Shown: positions 49,373 through 58,981 of the stretch, one piece after another
Numbering within the stretch: position 1 is the stretch's first letter
Layout of the letters: the number at the start of each line of letters is the position of its first letter
Origin: Myxococcus hansupus
GTDB taxonomy: Bacteria; Myxococcota; Myxococcia; Myxococcales; Myxococcaceae
Assembly (NCBI RefSeq): GCF_000280925.3
Contig: NZ_CP012109.1
Span: 5,104,501-5,168,500 of the forward strand
Direction of reading: 5' to 3'
DNA length: 64,000 nucleotides
Notes under the pieces: generated by a model
What the model was told of the DNA's origin: nothing
What the model saw: the letters and a program-made list of their open reading frames with translations, nothing else
The model's database searches: none
Translations under genes and position numbers: made by a program

Positions 49373-51489
49373 GTCAGCGCATCCCCGAGGAGTCGCTGCC
49401 CACCGAGCTGTCGCCCTTCGCCGCCGTCGAAGCCGCGTATCCCGCCGAGCTGAACCGCGTCTGCGAGGCCCTGCTGCGCGGCCTTCCCGTCATGGTGGAG
49501 GCGGACAAGGAGCTGACGCCCTACTTCTACAAGTGCCTGCGGGACCGGCTGAAGAAGGACGGCAAGCAGTTCCTCTACCTGGACGGACGCACCGCCCACG
49601 AGCCACCGCCCGGCATGCCCGCGCCGAGCATGATGGCCACGCTCATCGCGCAGCTCCGGGACGCGGTGCGCGGCGCCGTGCGAGAGCGCATCGTCGTGCT
49701 GCCCCACCTGGATTTGCTCACCACCAGCAGCGGAGGGCTCACCAGCGAGGCGCGTGAGGTCATCCCGCTGCTCTATGAAAACCCGGAGATGGTCTGGGTC
49801 GGATTCAAGGACCCATCCTTCGCCGTGCCGCGCGTCATCGAGAACCTGTTCCCCCACAAGGAGAGCATCCTCGGCGTGGGCCGGGACCGGCTGCGCTACC
49901 TCATCACCCAGCGCGAGTGCCGCAAGTTCGGCAAGGGGCTCCAGCCGTACGCGCTCTACAAGCACGTCTCCGGCGTCAACGCCGTGCGGCTGCGGCGGCT
50001 GCTGGGTGCCATCACCGGCGAGGACTACCCTTCCAATCCGAAGCACGCCTATGCGCAGCTCCGCTCGGCCACGCTGTCGGGCTCGCTCAGTGTTCCGGAG
50101 CTGGAGCTGCACGGCGACATTGGCGGCTACGCGAAGGTGAAGCAACGGCTCCAGCAGGAGATTCTCGACGTCCTCGCGCACAAGGACACGCTGAGCGACC
50201 CGGAGGCCGTGAAGCGCGTGGAGTCCCTGCTGCCACGCGGGATGATTTTCTGGGGCCCGCCCGGCACGGGGAAGACGCTCTTCGCCAAGGCCATGGCCTC
50301 CGCGCTCGGAGCCGCCGTGCAGGTGGTGAGCGGCCCCGAGCTGAAGAGCCGCTGGGTGGGCGAGAGCGAGGAGAACCTCCGCCAGATTTTCGTCCGCGCC
50401 CGGCAGGCGGCCCCCAGCATCATCGTGTTCGACGAGCTGGACTCCTTCGCCTCGGCGCGTGGCACGTACACCGGTTCGGGCGTGGAGCACTCGATGGTGA
50501 ACCAGCTCCTCACGGAGATGGACGGCTTCCGCAAGGAAGAGCTCGTCTTCGTCGTGGGCACCACCAACTTCGTGGAGTCCCTGGACCCCGCGCTGCTGCG
50601 CCCCGGGCGCTTCGAGTTCCAGCTCTGCATCCCCTACCCCAACAGCGCGGACCGGCGCGCCATCCTGGGCATCTACGACCAGAAGCTGGCGCTGGAGATG
50701 ACCGAGCGCGCCATGGACTACGCGGTGAAGCGCACGGGCGACCGGGTGGAGGGCACCGGGACGCGCTTCTCCGGCGACCACATCCAGGCCCTGTGCCGGG
50801 CGCTCGCGCGGCGGCGGTTGCGTGAGGGGGCCCAGGGTCCCACCGAGGCCGTGGACGTGGAGCGCGCGCTGACGGAGTTCCTGGACCGGCCCGAGCTAAC
50901 GCCCACCGAGGAGCGCGTCGTCGCCACCCACGAGGCCGGACACGCGGTCTGCGCGCTCTTCTGCGAGCACGCGCCCGCCATCGACCGCATCAGCATCCGG
51001 GGCGACCTCGCGGGCTCGCTGGGCCATGTGCAGTACGCGGACCCCGCGCACCGATACGTCGTCACGCGGGGCCAACTGCTGGACAGCATCTGCATGCTGT
51101 TCGGTGGACGCGAAGCCGAGGCCCTGCTGCTGGACGACCTCTCCCTGGGCAGCGCGCACGACCTGGAGCGCGCCACGGAAATCGCGCGCGAGCTGGTAGA
51201 AGACCTGGGCATGGGCGGCGATGGTGTGCCCGTGCGCCGCTACGACACGCCAGGACGGCAGGCGGACCGGCACGCCCTGTCCGATGCGACGCGCGCCACG
51301 CTGGAGGCGGCCATCCAGGAAGTCTTGTCCGTCCAGCGCGCCCGTGCGCGCGATATCCTCCTCCGCGAGAAGGAGCGGCTCGTGGCCCTGAGGGATTTGC
51401 TCATCGAACGCAAGGTGCTGGACCGGGAAGCCTTCACGCACCTGGCCCCCGCGCCCACCCTGCCCCGGAAGGAGTCCGCCCTTGGCTAG
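49369..51489 (+). CDS. Soluble FtsH-like AAA+ metalloprotease with degenerate first AAA domain
   Basis: The 706-residue protein couples ATP-driven unfolding to proteolysis. Unlike true FtsH it has no transmembrane helices. Residues about 1-230 instead look like a degenerate AAA domain (RIVVLPHLDLLTT where a Walker B would be, no Walker A). The active AAA domain has Walker A GPPGTGKT (296-303, Lys302), Walker B IIVFDELD and the SRH LLRPGRFEF. The M41 peptidase domain has HEAGH at 521-525 and the third zinc ligand Asp598 in GSAHDLERA, so it should be active. It is the core unit of this operon; substrates are unknown. The ATG overlaps the previous stop (ATGA) and the following TTG start overlaps its stop by eight bases. 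Confidence 0.93.
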   Translation: MSQRIPEESLPTELSPFAAVEAAYPAELNRVCEALLRGLPVMVEADKELTPYFYKCLRDRLKKDGKQFLYLDGRTAHEPPPGMPAPSMMATLIAQLRDAVRGAVRERIVVLPHLDLLTTSSGGLTSEAREVIPLLYENPEMVWVGFKDPSFAVPRVIENLFPHKESILGVGRDRLRYLITQRECRKFGKGLQPYALYKHVSGVNAVRLRRLLGAITGEDYPSNPKHAYAQLRSATLSGSLSVPELELHGDIGGYAKVKQRLQQEILDVLAHKDTLSDPEAVKRVESLLPRGMIFWGPPGTGKTLFAKAMASALGAAVQVVSGPELKSRWVGESEENLRQIFVRARQAAPSIIVFDELDSFASARGTYTGSGVEHSMVNQLLTEMDGFRKEELVFVVGTTNFVESLDPALLRPGRFEFQLCIPYPNSADRRAILGIYDQKLALEMTERAMDYAVKRTGDRVEGTGTRFSGDHIQALCRALARRRLREGAQGPTEAVDVERALTEFLDRPELTPTEERVVATHEAGHAVCALFCEHAPAIDRISIRGDLAGSLGHVQYADPAHRYVVTRGQLLDSICMLFGGREAEALLLDDLSLGSAHDLERATEIARELVEDLGMGGDGVPVRRYDTPGRQADRHALSDATRATLEAAIQEVLSVQRARARDILLREKERLVALRDLLIERKVLDREAFTHLAPAPTLPRKESALG

Positions 51490-51748
51490 CCTCATCCTCC
51501 GACTCCAGGTGGACCCGGCGACGGGCCGCAAGGACGTCATCATCCAGTACGAAAGCGACGCGGACGCGCTGCCCATGGAGCACGAGGACGAGCACCGTCG
51601 GCTCGTGGACTCGCTCATCCAGGGCGGCACGCTGAAGGCCTCGGAGCTGGGACGGGTCATCGTCCAGCGAGAGACGCCCTCGGGCCAGACGGCCGAGCCC
51701 GACGCCATCGCCGAGGAAGCCTCCGGAAAGGTCGGCCAGAAGGCCTGA
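51482..51748 (+). CDS. 88-residue protein, DUF2997-like, in FtsH/MoxR cluster
   Basis: This small protein starts at a TTG preceded by AAGGAG (51469-51474), inside the last codons of the FtsH-like gene. Its first half (ASLILRLQVDPATGRKDVIIQYE) is a two-stranded sheet followed by a helix with HEDEHRRLVDSLIQGG, a layout like DUF2997 proteins. The tail is acidic and probably disordered. The next gene starts with TGATG overlap. It may be an adaptor or a substrate tag for the protease, which is an inference from position alone. Confidence 0.75.
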   Translation: MASLILRLQVDPATGRKDVIIQYESDADALPMEHEDEHRRLVDSLIQGGTLKASELGRVIVQRETPSGQTAEPDAIAEEASGKVGQKA

Positions 51749-54700
51749 TGTCCATGCTCGTCTTCACCAGTGAGGAAGCGCTCCAACTGGCGCTGACCTC
51801 CGGACTCGTCCCCGCCGAAGTCCAGGCCGCCCCCGCCCGCTACCAGCGGACGCCCGATGGCGCGCTCCACGTCCAACCGGAGGTGATGCCGGAGAAGGAC
51901 GTGCTCGCGCGCCTCGCGTCCCTGGGTGTCCAGGTGACTCGGGCCCGCGCGAAGGACGCCACACCGGTCCTCTGCTGGGCGGAGATGGTGACGGCGCGCC
52001 CCGTCCCCTTGGAGAGCGCGCCCTCGGGCCCGGTCCTGTTCCTGCCCCCGAGCGCGGAGACGCTCCTGCCCCTCGCGGGCGAGATGCTGCGCCTGGGTTG
52101 CGACCGGCAAGAGGTCTGCTTCGCGCGGTCCAAGGAGCAACGCGCCCTGCTTCGCGCCGTGGCGCCGCCCTACTTCACCCTCACCAGCGCGCTGGACGCC
52201 ACGGGGCCGCTGCGCGCCTTTCTCCCCGCCGTGCCCGGGCAACACACCGTCTGGGTGGAGGTGGGCTACTCGCATCCGCTCGCGCGCACGCTGCAAGCGC
52301 CCACGGGGACGCTCCTGCTCATCCACGGCAAGGGCCCTTGGCTGACCGCGCCGGATGGCCCGTGGACGGACCTGTATCAACACACCGACCTGCGGCTCCC
52401 CGCCCCAGGTGAGGACTGGACGTCCGTGCCCGCGCCGGGCCGGCTGACGGTGCCGCTGCGCCTCACGCGAGCCGCGCGCACGGAGCCCGCGAGCCTCTGG
52501 GTGCTGCGTGAGAATGCGCTCGCCCAGGTGGAGTCCCTGGTCCACACGCTGCCGGAGCCGCTGCTCGCGCAGCTTCGCTTCGCCGTCTCGGGGACACCGG
52601 ACGCGCCGTGCATCGTGCTGCGTGCCCGCTCGGGCCGGGAGCGGCCCCCGGAGTTGGGGCTCTCCGGCATGGCGTACGCGCCGCTGCCGCAACTCACGGA
52701 CCTCTTCCTTCCCTGTGACGGATTGCTGGAGCCGCCCGTGCGCCGCGACCGCTTGCGCGCGCTGCTCGTCCCGCAGGCGGACACGGTGACGTGGCTGCAC
52801 CCCACCGGAGGGGGTGCGTTCCGCGCGGAGCGACTGCCGGAATCCGCGTTCCAGCCGCTCGACACCTGGGTGGACTACATCGTGGACACCAGCGCCGACG
52901 CGCTCATGCCCTGGGTCCGCAGCGCCACGTTCGACTTCGCCGCCTTCGAGGCCGCGGAAGGCGAGTGGCAGTCGGCGGCCCGCGCGGCGCAATCCGACGA
53001 GCCATCGACCAAGAGTCCGAAGGGCACCCGACGTGCCCGCCGTGAAGAGCCGACACCGGAAGAAGCGCCCACGCCCCCACCGCCCATCGTCGCGGTGCGC
53101 GTCGCGCAGCCCGCGGCCCCCGGGGCCCGGATGGCGCCGCTCACCGCCGCCCAGATGAGCGACGTGGAGAAGGAGCTGGGGGCGCTGGAGAAAGCCTTCC
53201 TCGCCCTGGAGGTTCCCGCCGATTCGCCCCAGCGGCAGGCGCTCTGGATTCACATGGCGGAGCTGAACGGCCGGCTGGGCCGCAAGCGCGACGCGAGCCT
53301 CTGCTGGACGCGGGCGCTGTGGTCCGCGTCCGACACCGACGCCGCCGAGCTCGCCCGGCGATGGGCCGACTCAGAAGCCGAGGGAGCCGCATCCCCCACC
53401 GAACGACTGTCCGCCGCCGCCCCCACGGGTGATGACGTGCGCGGCATCGCCAGTGGTCTGGTCCGTGCGGCGCGGGCCCCGGATGAAGCTGCGCCCGGTG
53501 ATGTCGCGACGCTCCAGCGCTGGTTGGACAGGCATGACGCGGACCTCGATGTCCGGTCCGTCTGGCTCACGCGCACGGCGCTCGACACGCTGGCGGGTGG
53601 GGATGCGCTCGGCCTCGCGCGAGCAGGCGACCGGCTGATGGAGATGCTCCAGCGAGGGCTCTCACCGGCCCGGGATGTGCCGCGCTTCCTGCGCGGTGGC
53701 GCGGACGTGGCCCATGCTCCCCGGGTGGTGGCGCAGCTCGAGGCCTTGTTGGACCGCTTCGAACACACGCCCCGCCGTCGCTCGTCCATCGAAGCGGAGC
53801 CCGCGCTCACGCTGGCCTACGTTCGCTACGTCTTCGCCGTGGGACTCGCGCGGCTTGGGCAAACGGACCGCCCCCGGGCCCTCGCGTCCGAGGCGGCGAA
53901 GGCGGTCGACGCGAAGGAGGCCATTCACGGTTTCCTCTCCCGTGCGTATGGCGCGCGGGTGGCCCAGGCGCTGGAAGGCCAGCCACCCGAGACACCGCTG
54001 CCGCCCGACATCGCCGCCGAGCTGAACGCCCTGGGCACCTTCCAGCGGTACAAGGTGGACCGGCTGCGACAGGCCTCGGCGCTGCTGGAGCCCAGCGAGC
54101 GGCTCGACCCGGCGAGGGCCTTCGGGCGCGGCGCGAAGGACCTGCGCGGCGAGGAGTTCGCCACCCTTCGCGACTTGAAGGACCCGGCGCAAGTGGCGGC
54201 GCAAATCGAGAGCCTGACGGGCCGAGCCACCGATGCGAAACAGCCGCTCGAGGAGCGGCAGCGGCTCATCGGAGGACTGCTGGACACCCTGCCCCGCGTC
54301 GCGCCGGCGTGTGCGCTGCCGCTGCTCAACCGGCTCGTCGCGTCGCTGGACCCGCTGCCCCGGGAATCCCAGGCCGTGATGCTGGGTGACGCCCTCACGC
54401 TGGCGGCCCTCTTCGGACGTGCGGACCACGCCAGGACGCTGGCGGGGCGGCTGCGCGAGGTGCTCACGGCGCTGCCGCCCGCATCGCCCGCCTGGAGCCA
54501 GGGCATCCTCGGCGTGAGCCTGCGCAGCCTGCGCCGGGTGGGCCTTTCCGGCGAAGCCGCCACCCTGGTGGACGCGGCGCGGGAACGTCTGGCGGGGCCC
54601 AAGACGCCACTCACGGCGCGGCTCGGCGTGGCGGCGGGCCTGTCCATGCAGGGGCGCACGGCCGATGCCGTCGACGTGTTCGATGCCGCCTTCGAGTCCC

Positions 54701-55011
54701 TGCGCGCGATGAAGGGCGCGCTTCCGGACCGGTTGGCGTTGATGCGCAGCCTCGCGAGCGCGTTGGCCCATGCTCCCGTGGAGCTGGCGCTACCGGGCCT
54801 CGCGCGCATTTCGGAAGGGCTGCCCAGCGTCACAGACAGCTACAACACCAACAGCCACTTCTGTCTCTCCGTCGTGGAGCTGGCGGACTCGCTGGTGCAG
54901 GGCCACGTGGAGGTGGCACAGGGCACCGGCGAACGCGCGCGAAGCTGGCTGGATGAAGATGAGTTCCTGGTGCGAAGGCGCATCCACCAGGAGTTGGAGC
55001 AACGCACATGA
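51748..55011 (+). CDS. Large uncharacterised protein of the FtsH/MoxR cluster
   Basis: The 1,087-residue protein has no signal peptide or membrane segment. The first 430 residues or so are beta-rich with repeated short strands (for example HTVWVEVGYSHPLARTLQA and PLRLTRAARTEPASLWVLREN). A Lys/Arg/Pro-rich linker follows, then about 600 residues of helical repeats resembling TPR-type hairpins (MSDVEKELGALEKAFLALEVP onward). I do not recognise a catalytic motif. Large two-part proteins of this kind accompany MoxR and vWA genes in ternary systems and might recognise targets or act as a scaffold. Its ends overlap both neighbours (TGATG, ATGA). Confidence 0.85.
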   Translation: MSMLVFTSEEALQLALTSGLVPAEVQAAPARYQRTPDGALHVQPEVMPEKDVLARLASLGVQVTRARAKDATPVLCWAEMVTARPVPLESAPSGPVLFLPPSAETLLPLAGEMLRLGCDRQEVCFARSKEQRALLRAVAPPYFTLTSALDATGPLRAFLPAVPGQHTVWVEVGYSHPLARTLQAPTGTLLLIHGKGPWLTAPDGPWTDLYQHTDLRLPAPGEDWTSVPAPGRLTVPLRLTRAARTEPASLWVLRENALAQVESLVHTLPEPLLAQLRFAVSGTPDAPCIVLRARSGRERPPELGLSGMAYAPLPQLTDLFLPCDGLLEPPVRRDRLRALLVPQADTVTWLHPTGGGAFRAERLPESAFQPLDTWVDYIVDTSADALMPWVRSATFDFAAFEAAEGEWQSAARAAQSDEPSTKSPKGTRRARREEPTPEEAPTPPPPIVAVRVAQPAAPGARMAPLTAAQMSDVEKELGALEKAFLALEVPADSPQRQALWIHMAELNGRLGRKRDASLCWTRALWSASDTDAAELARRWADSEAEGAASPTERLSAAAPTGDDVRGIASGLVRAARAPDEAAPGDVATLQRWLDRHDADLDVRSVWLTRTALDTLAGGDALGLARAGDRLMEMLQRGLSPARDVPRFLRGGADVAHAPRVVAQLEALLDRFEHTPRRRSSIEAEPALTLAYVRYVFAVGLARLGQTDRPRALASEAAKAVDAKEAIHGFLSRAYGARVAQALEGQPPETPLPPDIAAELNALGTFQRYKVDRLRQASALLEPSERLDPARAFGRGAKDLRGEEFATLRDLKDPAQVAAQIESLTGRATDAKQPLEERQRLIGGLLDTLPRVAPACALPLLNRLVASLDPLPRESQAVMLGDALTLAALFGRADHARTLAGRLREVLTALPPASPAWSQGILGVSLRSLRRVGLSGEAATLVDAARERLAGPKTPLTARLGVAAGLSMQGRTADAVDVFDAAFESLRAMKGALPDRLALMRSLASALAHAPVELALPGLARISEGLPSVTDSYNTNSHFCLSVVELADSLVQGHVEVAQGTGERARSWLDEDEFLVRRRIHQELEQRT

Positions 55012-56030
55012 GCAGTCTTCCCGCCATCTCCGAGCTGACCTTCGACGCGCTCTCCAGCGAGGCCCACGGCCTGCGCGAGCGCCTCAACCGCTTCCGCATG
55101 GCGCTGGGCCGCCACTTCGTGGGCAAGCAGACGCTGGTGGACCTGATGACGGTGGCCGCGGTGGCGCAAGAGCCGCTGCTGCTGGTGGGCCCTCCGGGCA
55201 CGGCCAAATCAGACCTCGTCCTCAAGTTCCGGGACGCGCTGCGCATCCCCAACGAGGACTACTTCGAGTACCTCCTGACGCGCTTCACCGAACCGTCGGA
55301 GGTGCTGGGCCCCATCGACATCAACCTGCTGCGCCAGGGCCGCTACATCCGGCGCGAGGGAGGCAAGCTGCCCACCGCGCGGCTCGTGTTCCTCGATGAG
55401 GTCTTCAAGGCCAGCTCCGCCATCCTCAACGCGCTGCTCACCGTCATCAACGAGCGCAAGTTCTACCAGGACGGAGCGCCGCAGCCGGTGAAGCTGAAGG
55501 TGCTCTTCGCCGCCACCAACGAGCTGCCGGAACACGCCGAGCTGGGTGCGTTGAAGGACCGCTTCTGCCTCAAGGCCGCGTGCCGCCCGGTGCAGGACCG
55601 CTACTTCCTGGAGCTGCTGGACTCCGGCCTGGAGTCGCAGACGCACCGGGAGATGAACCAGAAGCCCTGGGCGGAAGGTCACGCCACGCTCGACGACATC
55701 CTCAAAGCCCACCGGTACCTGACGCTGATGATGGGCAAGCGTGAGACGGGTCCGGACGGCCGTGAGCTGCGCGACCGCGACCTCTTCTTCCGCGACGATT
55801 TGCTGCGCGAGTTCCGCCGCGTGGTGCAGACGCTGACGCGCGAGGACGGCGTGTTCATCAGCGACCGCAAGCTGGTGAAGCTCTACCGGCTGCTGCGCAC
55901 GCGTGCGTGGATCTTCCACGGTGGCGCGGTGGAGCGGCAGGACCTCCAGCTCCTCTCCTACCTGGGCGAGACGCGGGAGGAGATTGACCTGCTGGAGGAG
56001 AAGGTGCCTCGGCTGCTGGGCCTCTCGTGA
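55008..56030 (+). CDS. MoxR-family AAA+ ATPase
   Basis: The 340-residue protein is a MoxR/RavA-type chaperone ATPase. It has Walker A GPPGTAKS (61-68, Lys67), Walker B LVFLDEVFKAS (Asp130, Glu131), and the post-Walker-B motif LNALLTVINERKFYQDG; sensor Asn and the C-terminal lid are present. MoxR proteins work with a vWA-domain partner to remodel or activate other proteins. The next gene supplies such a vWA-like protein. The ATG overlaps the stop of the 1,087-residue protein's gene. Confidence 0.94.
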   Translation: MSSLPAISELTFDALSSEAHGLRERLNRFRMALGRHFVGKQTLVDLMTVAAVAQEPLLLVGPPGTAKSDLVLKFRDALRIPNEDYFEYLLTRFTEPSEVLGPIDINLLRQGRYIRREGGKLPTARLVFLDEVFKASSAILNALLTVINERKFYQDGAPQPVKLKVLFAATNELPEHAELGALKDRFCLKAACRPVQDRYFLELLDSGLESQTHREMNQKPWAEGHATLDDILKAHRYLTLMMGKRETGPDGRELRDRDLFFRDDLLREFRRVVQTLTREDGVFISDRKLVKLYRLLRTRAWIFHGGAVERQDLQLLSYLGETREEIDLLEEKVPRLLGLS

Positions 56031-56037
56031 GCCACGG

Positions 56038-57537
56038 ATGAACACGGAGCTGACAAGCCCCCAGGACACGGAGCGCTGGCTGTGCGCGGGCCTGTGCCTG
56101 CCGCGACAGGAGCACGTCACGCCCGAAGCCGTGACGGCGGCGGTGCCGTGGCTCCTCGCCCTGCTCGCGGAGTCACCCGCCCTGCCCCCCTTGGCCTTCG
56201 TGATGGACCTGGGCCGGCTCGTCGCAGGGGTTCCGCTCGCGCCGTCCGCGCCGGTCCCCGACACCCTGCCCCGCCTGCGCGCCGCGGTGCGCGCGTATGA
56301 CGACCACGTGCTGGGACGGCTGGCCGCGGAGTCGCACCTGGAAGCCGTCTCCGCCGCCCTCGCGAGACTGCCCGCGGCACTCCGTCCGCGAGGCATCGCC
56401 TTCCTCGTGGCACGCGTGCTGACGCGCATGGGCTTCACCGCGGGCAGCCCCGTGAGCCCCGCCCTGGCCCGGCGCGTCCTGGAGCGTCCGCCCGCGGAGC
56501 TGCTCCAAGCGGGCTACACGGCCCTGCGGGACTCCGGCGCCAGCGCCGCGCTGGAACGGCTCACCGAGGGCTATGAAGCCCTGGCCAGTGCCGCACGTCG
56601 CGCACAGGCACTGCTCGGCGACGCGGAGTCCTTCACGCTGGAGAACCTGGAACACCTCCAGGGCAAGGCGCAGCGAATGGCCCTGGAGCAAGCGGTGGAG
56701 GCCGCGGAGGCCCTGTCGCGGACCCTGCCGCCGAAGCTGCGCGCCCGCCCGGTGAGCCTCGCGCCGCTGCCCACGGCCCTGGAGGACGACGCCGCGTTTC
56801 CACAGGGCGGCTTCTCGTCCGTGTCCAACGTCGGCAGCCTGGAGAACCTCGTCACCTCCGAGCTCGTCTACATGGAGGACGAGCCCAACCTCGACCTCTT
56901 CGACGTGCGCTACGTGGAGGGCGAGCTGCTCTATTACACGCGCGACGAGAGCATCACCGTCCGCCGCCGCCGCGTCATCACCTTCGTCCTCCCGCCCGGA
57001 CTGGTGGACGCACGCGTGAAGGACGCGGGGGTGCGCTGGCAGCGCGTCGTGGTGGCGCTGGGCCTGCTGCTCTGCCTGGTGCGGCGGCTCTCGCTCTGGC
57101 TGGGCAGCGAGGAGCTCCACTTCCGCGCCGTGTTCCTCCACGCCGATGACGGCACGTCGCCCCTGGAGGCGGAACGCGGCCTGTGCGAGCTGTTGCTGCG
57201 CGAGTGGCGAGCGCGCGGCACGGCGGAGGTCGTCACCGCCGCCACGCTGGAAGACGTCCTCGCTGACGCCGAGGCACGGACGAAGCGCGCCCGGGTGGAC
57301 GTGGTGCTCCTCGACGCGAGCCGTCAAGTCGAGAAGATGTTTCATTCCACGGGCCCCCGCGTCGGGCTGCACGTGCTCGACCTCGGCGCTCCGTCGCCCT
57401 GCGTGCGAGCACTCCGCGACAGGCGCGAAGTCCTGGATTCTCGAAAGCCGGAGCCCTCCGACGGTGCCCCCAGGGCCGGCGAGCATTGGGAGGCATGGAT
57501 GGGCGTAACGCTTGAGCTTGCGCAGGGCCTTCTCTAG
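56038..57537 (+). CDS. vWA-like partner of MoxR with a degenerate MIDAS
   Basis: The 499-residue protein starts seven bases after the MoxR stop. The first 300 residues are helical. The C-terminal part matches a vWA fold by hydrophobic pattern: a first strand at 313-318 (VITFVL), a KDAGVRWQRVVVALGLLL helix as in MoxR-partner vWA proteins, a later strand LHFRAVFLHA and VDVVLLDAS. The MIDAS DxSxS loop is replaced by PPGLVD (319-324), so metal-dependent binding is probably lost or altered. I call it a vWA partner by inference from this pattern and its place next to moxR. Confidence 0.72.
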   Translation: MNTELTSPQDTERWLCAGLCLPRQEHVTPEAVTAAVPWLLALLAESPALPPLAFVMDLGRLVAGVPLAPSAPVPDTLPRLRAAVRAYDDHVLGRLAAESHLEAVSAALARLPAALRPRGIAFLVARVLTRMGFTAGSPVSPALARRVLERPPAELLQAGYTALRDSGASAALERLTEGYEALASAARRAQALLGDAESFTLENLEHLQGKAQRMALEQAVEAAEALSRTLPPKLRARPVSLAPLPTALEDDAAFPQGGFSSVSNVGSLENLVTSELVYMEDEPNLDLFDVRYVEGELLYYTRDESITVRRRRVITFVLPPGLVDARVKDAGVRWQRVVVALGLLLCLVRRLSLWLGSEELHFRAVFLHADDGTSPLEAERGLCELLLREWRARGTAEVVTAATLEDVLADAEARTKRARVDVVLLDASRQVEKMFHSTGPRVGLHVLDLGAPSPCVRALRDRREVLDSRKPEPSDGAPRAGEHWEAWMGVTLELAQGLL

Positions 57538-57587
57538 CGTCGGGCTTCCCAACGCGCCCACCCGGCGCAACCGACGAAGGACGGGCC

Positions 57588-58943
57588 ATGCCGCGGTACG
57601 AGTTCAAGGAAGGCAGCTCCAGCAAGTTCTGGGAAATCACCCTCTCCGACAACACCTTCACCACGCGTTGGGGCCGCATCGGGACCGACGGCCAGGAGAA
57701 GACGCAGACCTTCGGCTCCGCCGCCGAGGCCCAGAAGGAGCACGACAAGCTCGTCCGCGAGAAGGAGAAGAAGGGCTACGTCATCGAAGGCAAGGGTGAC
57801 GACGACGAGGGTGGCGAGGATGACGGCGCCGAGGCCGCCTCCAACCCGGAGCTCGAGGCCGCCATCCTCAAGGACCCGGACAACGTCGACGCGTACCTCG
57901 TCTACGCCGACTGGCTCCAGAGCCAGGGCGACCCGCGCGGCGAGCTCATCGCCATCCAGCACGCGGCCTCGCAGGCCAGCGGCGCCGAGGCCACCACCCT
58001 CAAGAAGAAGGCCACCGCCCTCATCAAGAAGCACCAGTCGCTGCTGTTTGGCGAGCTGGCGGACGCGGTGAAGGAGGGTGAACTCACGGCGGAGTGGCAC
58101 CTGGGCTTCATCCGCTCCGTGCGCATGGGCCAGAAGGACTACGACTCCGAGCGGGACCTCGGTGAGCTCACCCAGGAGCTGCTCGCCCTCCCCTCCGCTC
58201 GTTTCATCCGTGGCATCACCGTTGGCATGGCGAGCTTCGATGGCGAGAACGAGTACGGCGACGTCATCAGCGCCATCGCGAAGGCCGGTGGTTCCAAGAC
58301 GCTCCAGGACCTGTTCATCGGCGACTTCGAGTACCCGGACGACACGGAGATTTCGTGGACGCACCTGACGGACATCTCGTCGGCGCTGAAGGTGCTGCCC
58401 AACCTGCGCACGCTGCGGCTGCGCGGCGGTGAGCTGGCGCTGGGCGACGTCGACCTGCCCGAGCTGCGCGAGTTCACGGTGGAGACCGGCGGCCTGCCCC
58501 TGAACGCCGTCAAGTCCATTGCCAGCGCGAAGTGGCCGAAGCTGGAGAAGCTGGAGATCTGGTTCGGCAGCGACAACTACGGCGCGGAGGGCGGCGTGGA
58601 GGACATCCAGCCCATCCTCGACGGCCAGGGTCTTCCGAACCTCAAGCACCTGGGCCTGCGCAACTCCGAGTTCACGGACGCGCTCGCGCAGGCGCTGCCC
58701 TCCGCGGTGGTGCTCCCGCGCCTGGAGAAGCTGGACATCTCCATGGGCACGCTGACCAACGAGGGTGCCAAGGCGCTGGCGGACCACGCGGCGGCTTTCG
58801 CCCACCTCAAGCAGCTCGACGTCAGCGAGAACATCCTGGAGGACGAGGGCCAGTCGCTCATCTCCAAGGCGATTCCGCACGCGAACGTGGGCAACCAGCG
58901 CGAGTACGAGGAGGACTACCGCTACGCCGCGGTGGGCGAGTAG
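57588..58943 (+). CDS. WGR + TIGR02996 + STM4015-like leucine-rich repeat protein
   Basis: The 451-residue protein begins with a WGR domain (PRYEFKEGSSSKFW...TTRWGRIGTDGQ), the fold that binds nucleic acid in PARPs and is found in many bacterial conflict proteins. Next is a TIGR02996 repeat-companion segment (YLVYADWLQSQGDPRGELIA). The rest is a leucine-rich-repeat-like array with motifs of STM4015 proteins (LFIGDFEYPDDTEISW, LRLRGGEL, LKHLGLRNSEF, LDISMGTL) ending in YRYAAVGE. It follows the vWA gene by 50 bases and is closely similar to the next gene. I would expect target recognition by the repeats; no catalytic domain is seen. Confidence 0.88.
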   Translation: MPRYEFKEGSSSKFWEITLSDNTFTTRWGRIGTDGQEKTQTFGSAAEAQKEHDKLVREKEKKGYVIEGKGDDDEGGEDDGAEAASNPELEAAILKDPDNVDAYLVYADWLQSQGDPRGELIAIQHAASQASGAEATTLKKKATALIKKHQSLLFGELADAVKEGELTAEWHLGFIRSVRMGQKDYDSERDLGELTQELLALPSARFIRGITVGMASFDGENEYGDVISAIAKAGGSKTLQDLFIGDFEYPDDTEISWTHLTDISSALKVLPNLRTLRLRGGELALGDVDLPELREFTVETGGLPLNAVKSIASAKWPKLEKLEIWFGSDNYGAEGGVEDIQPILDGQGLPNLKHLGLRNSEFTDALAQALPSAVVLPRLEKLDISMGTLTNEGAKALADHAAAFAHLKQLDVSENILEDEGQSLISKAIPHANVGNQREYEEDYRYAAVGE

Positions 58944-58981
58944 AACCCAGGCTTCGCAACGCCGCTCCTGGGGGAAACACC

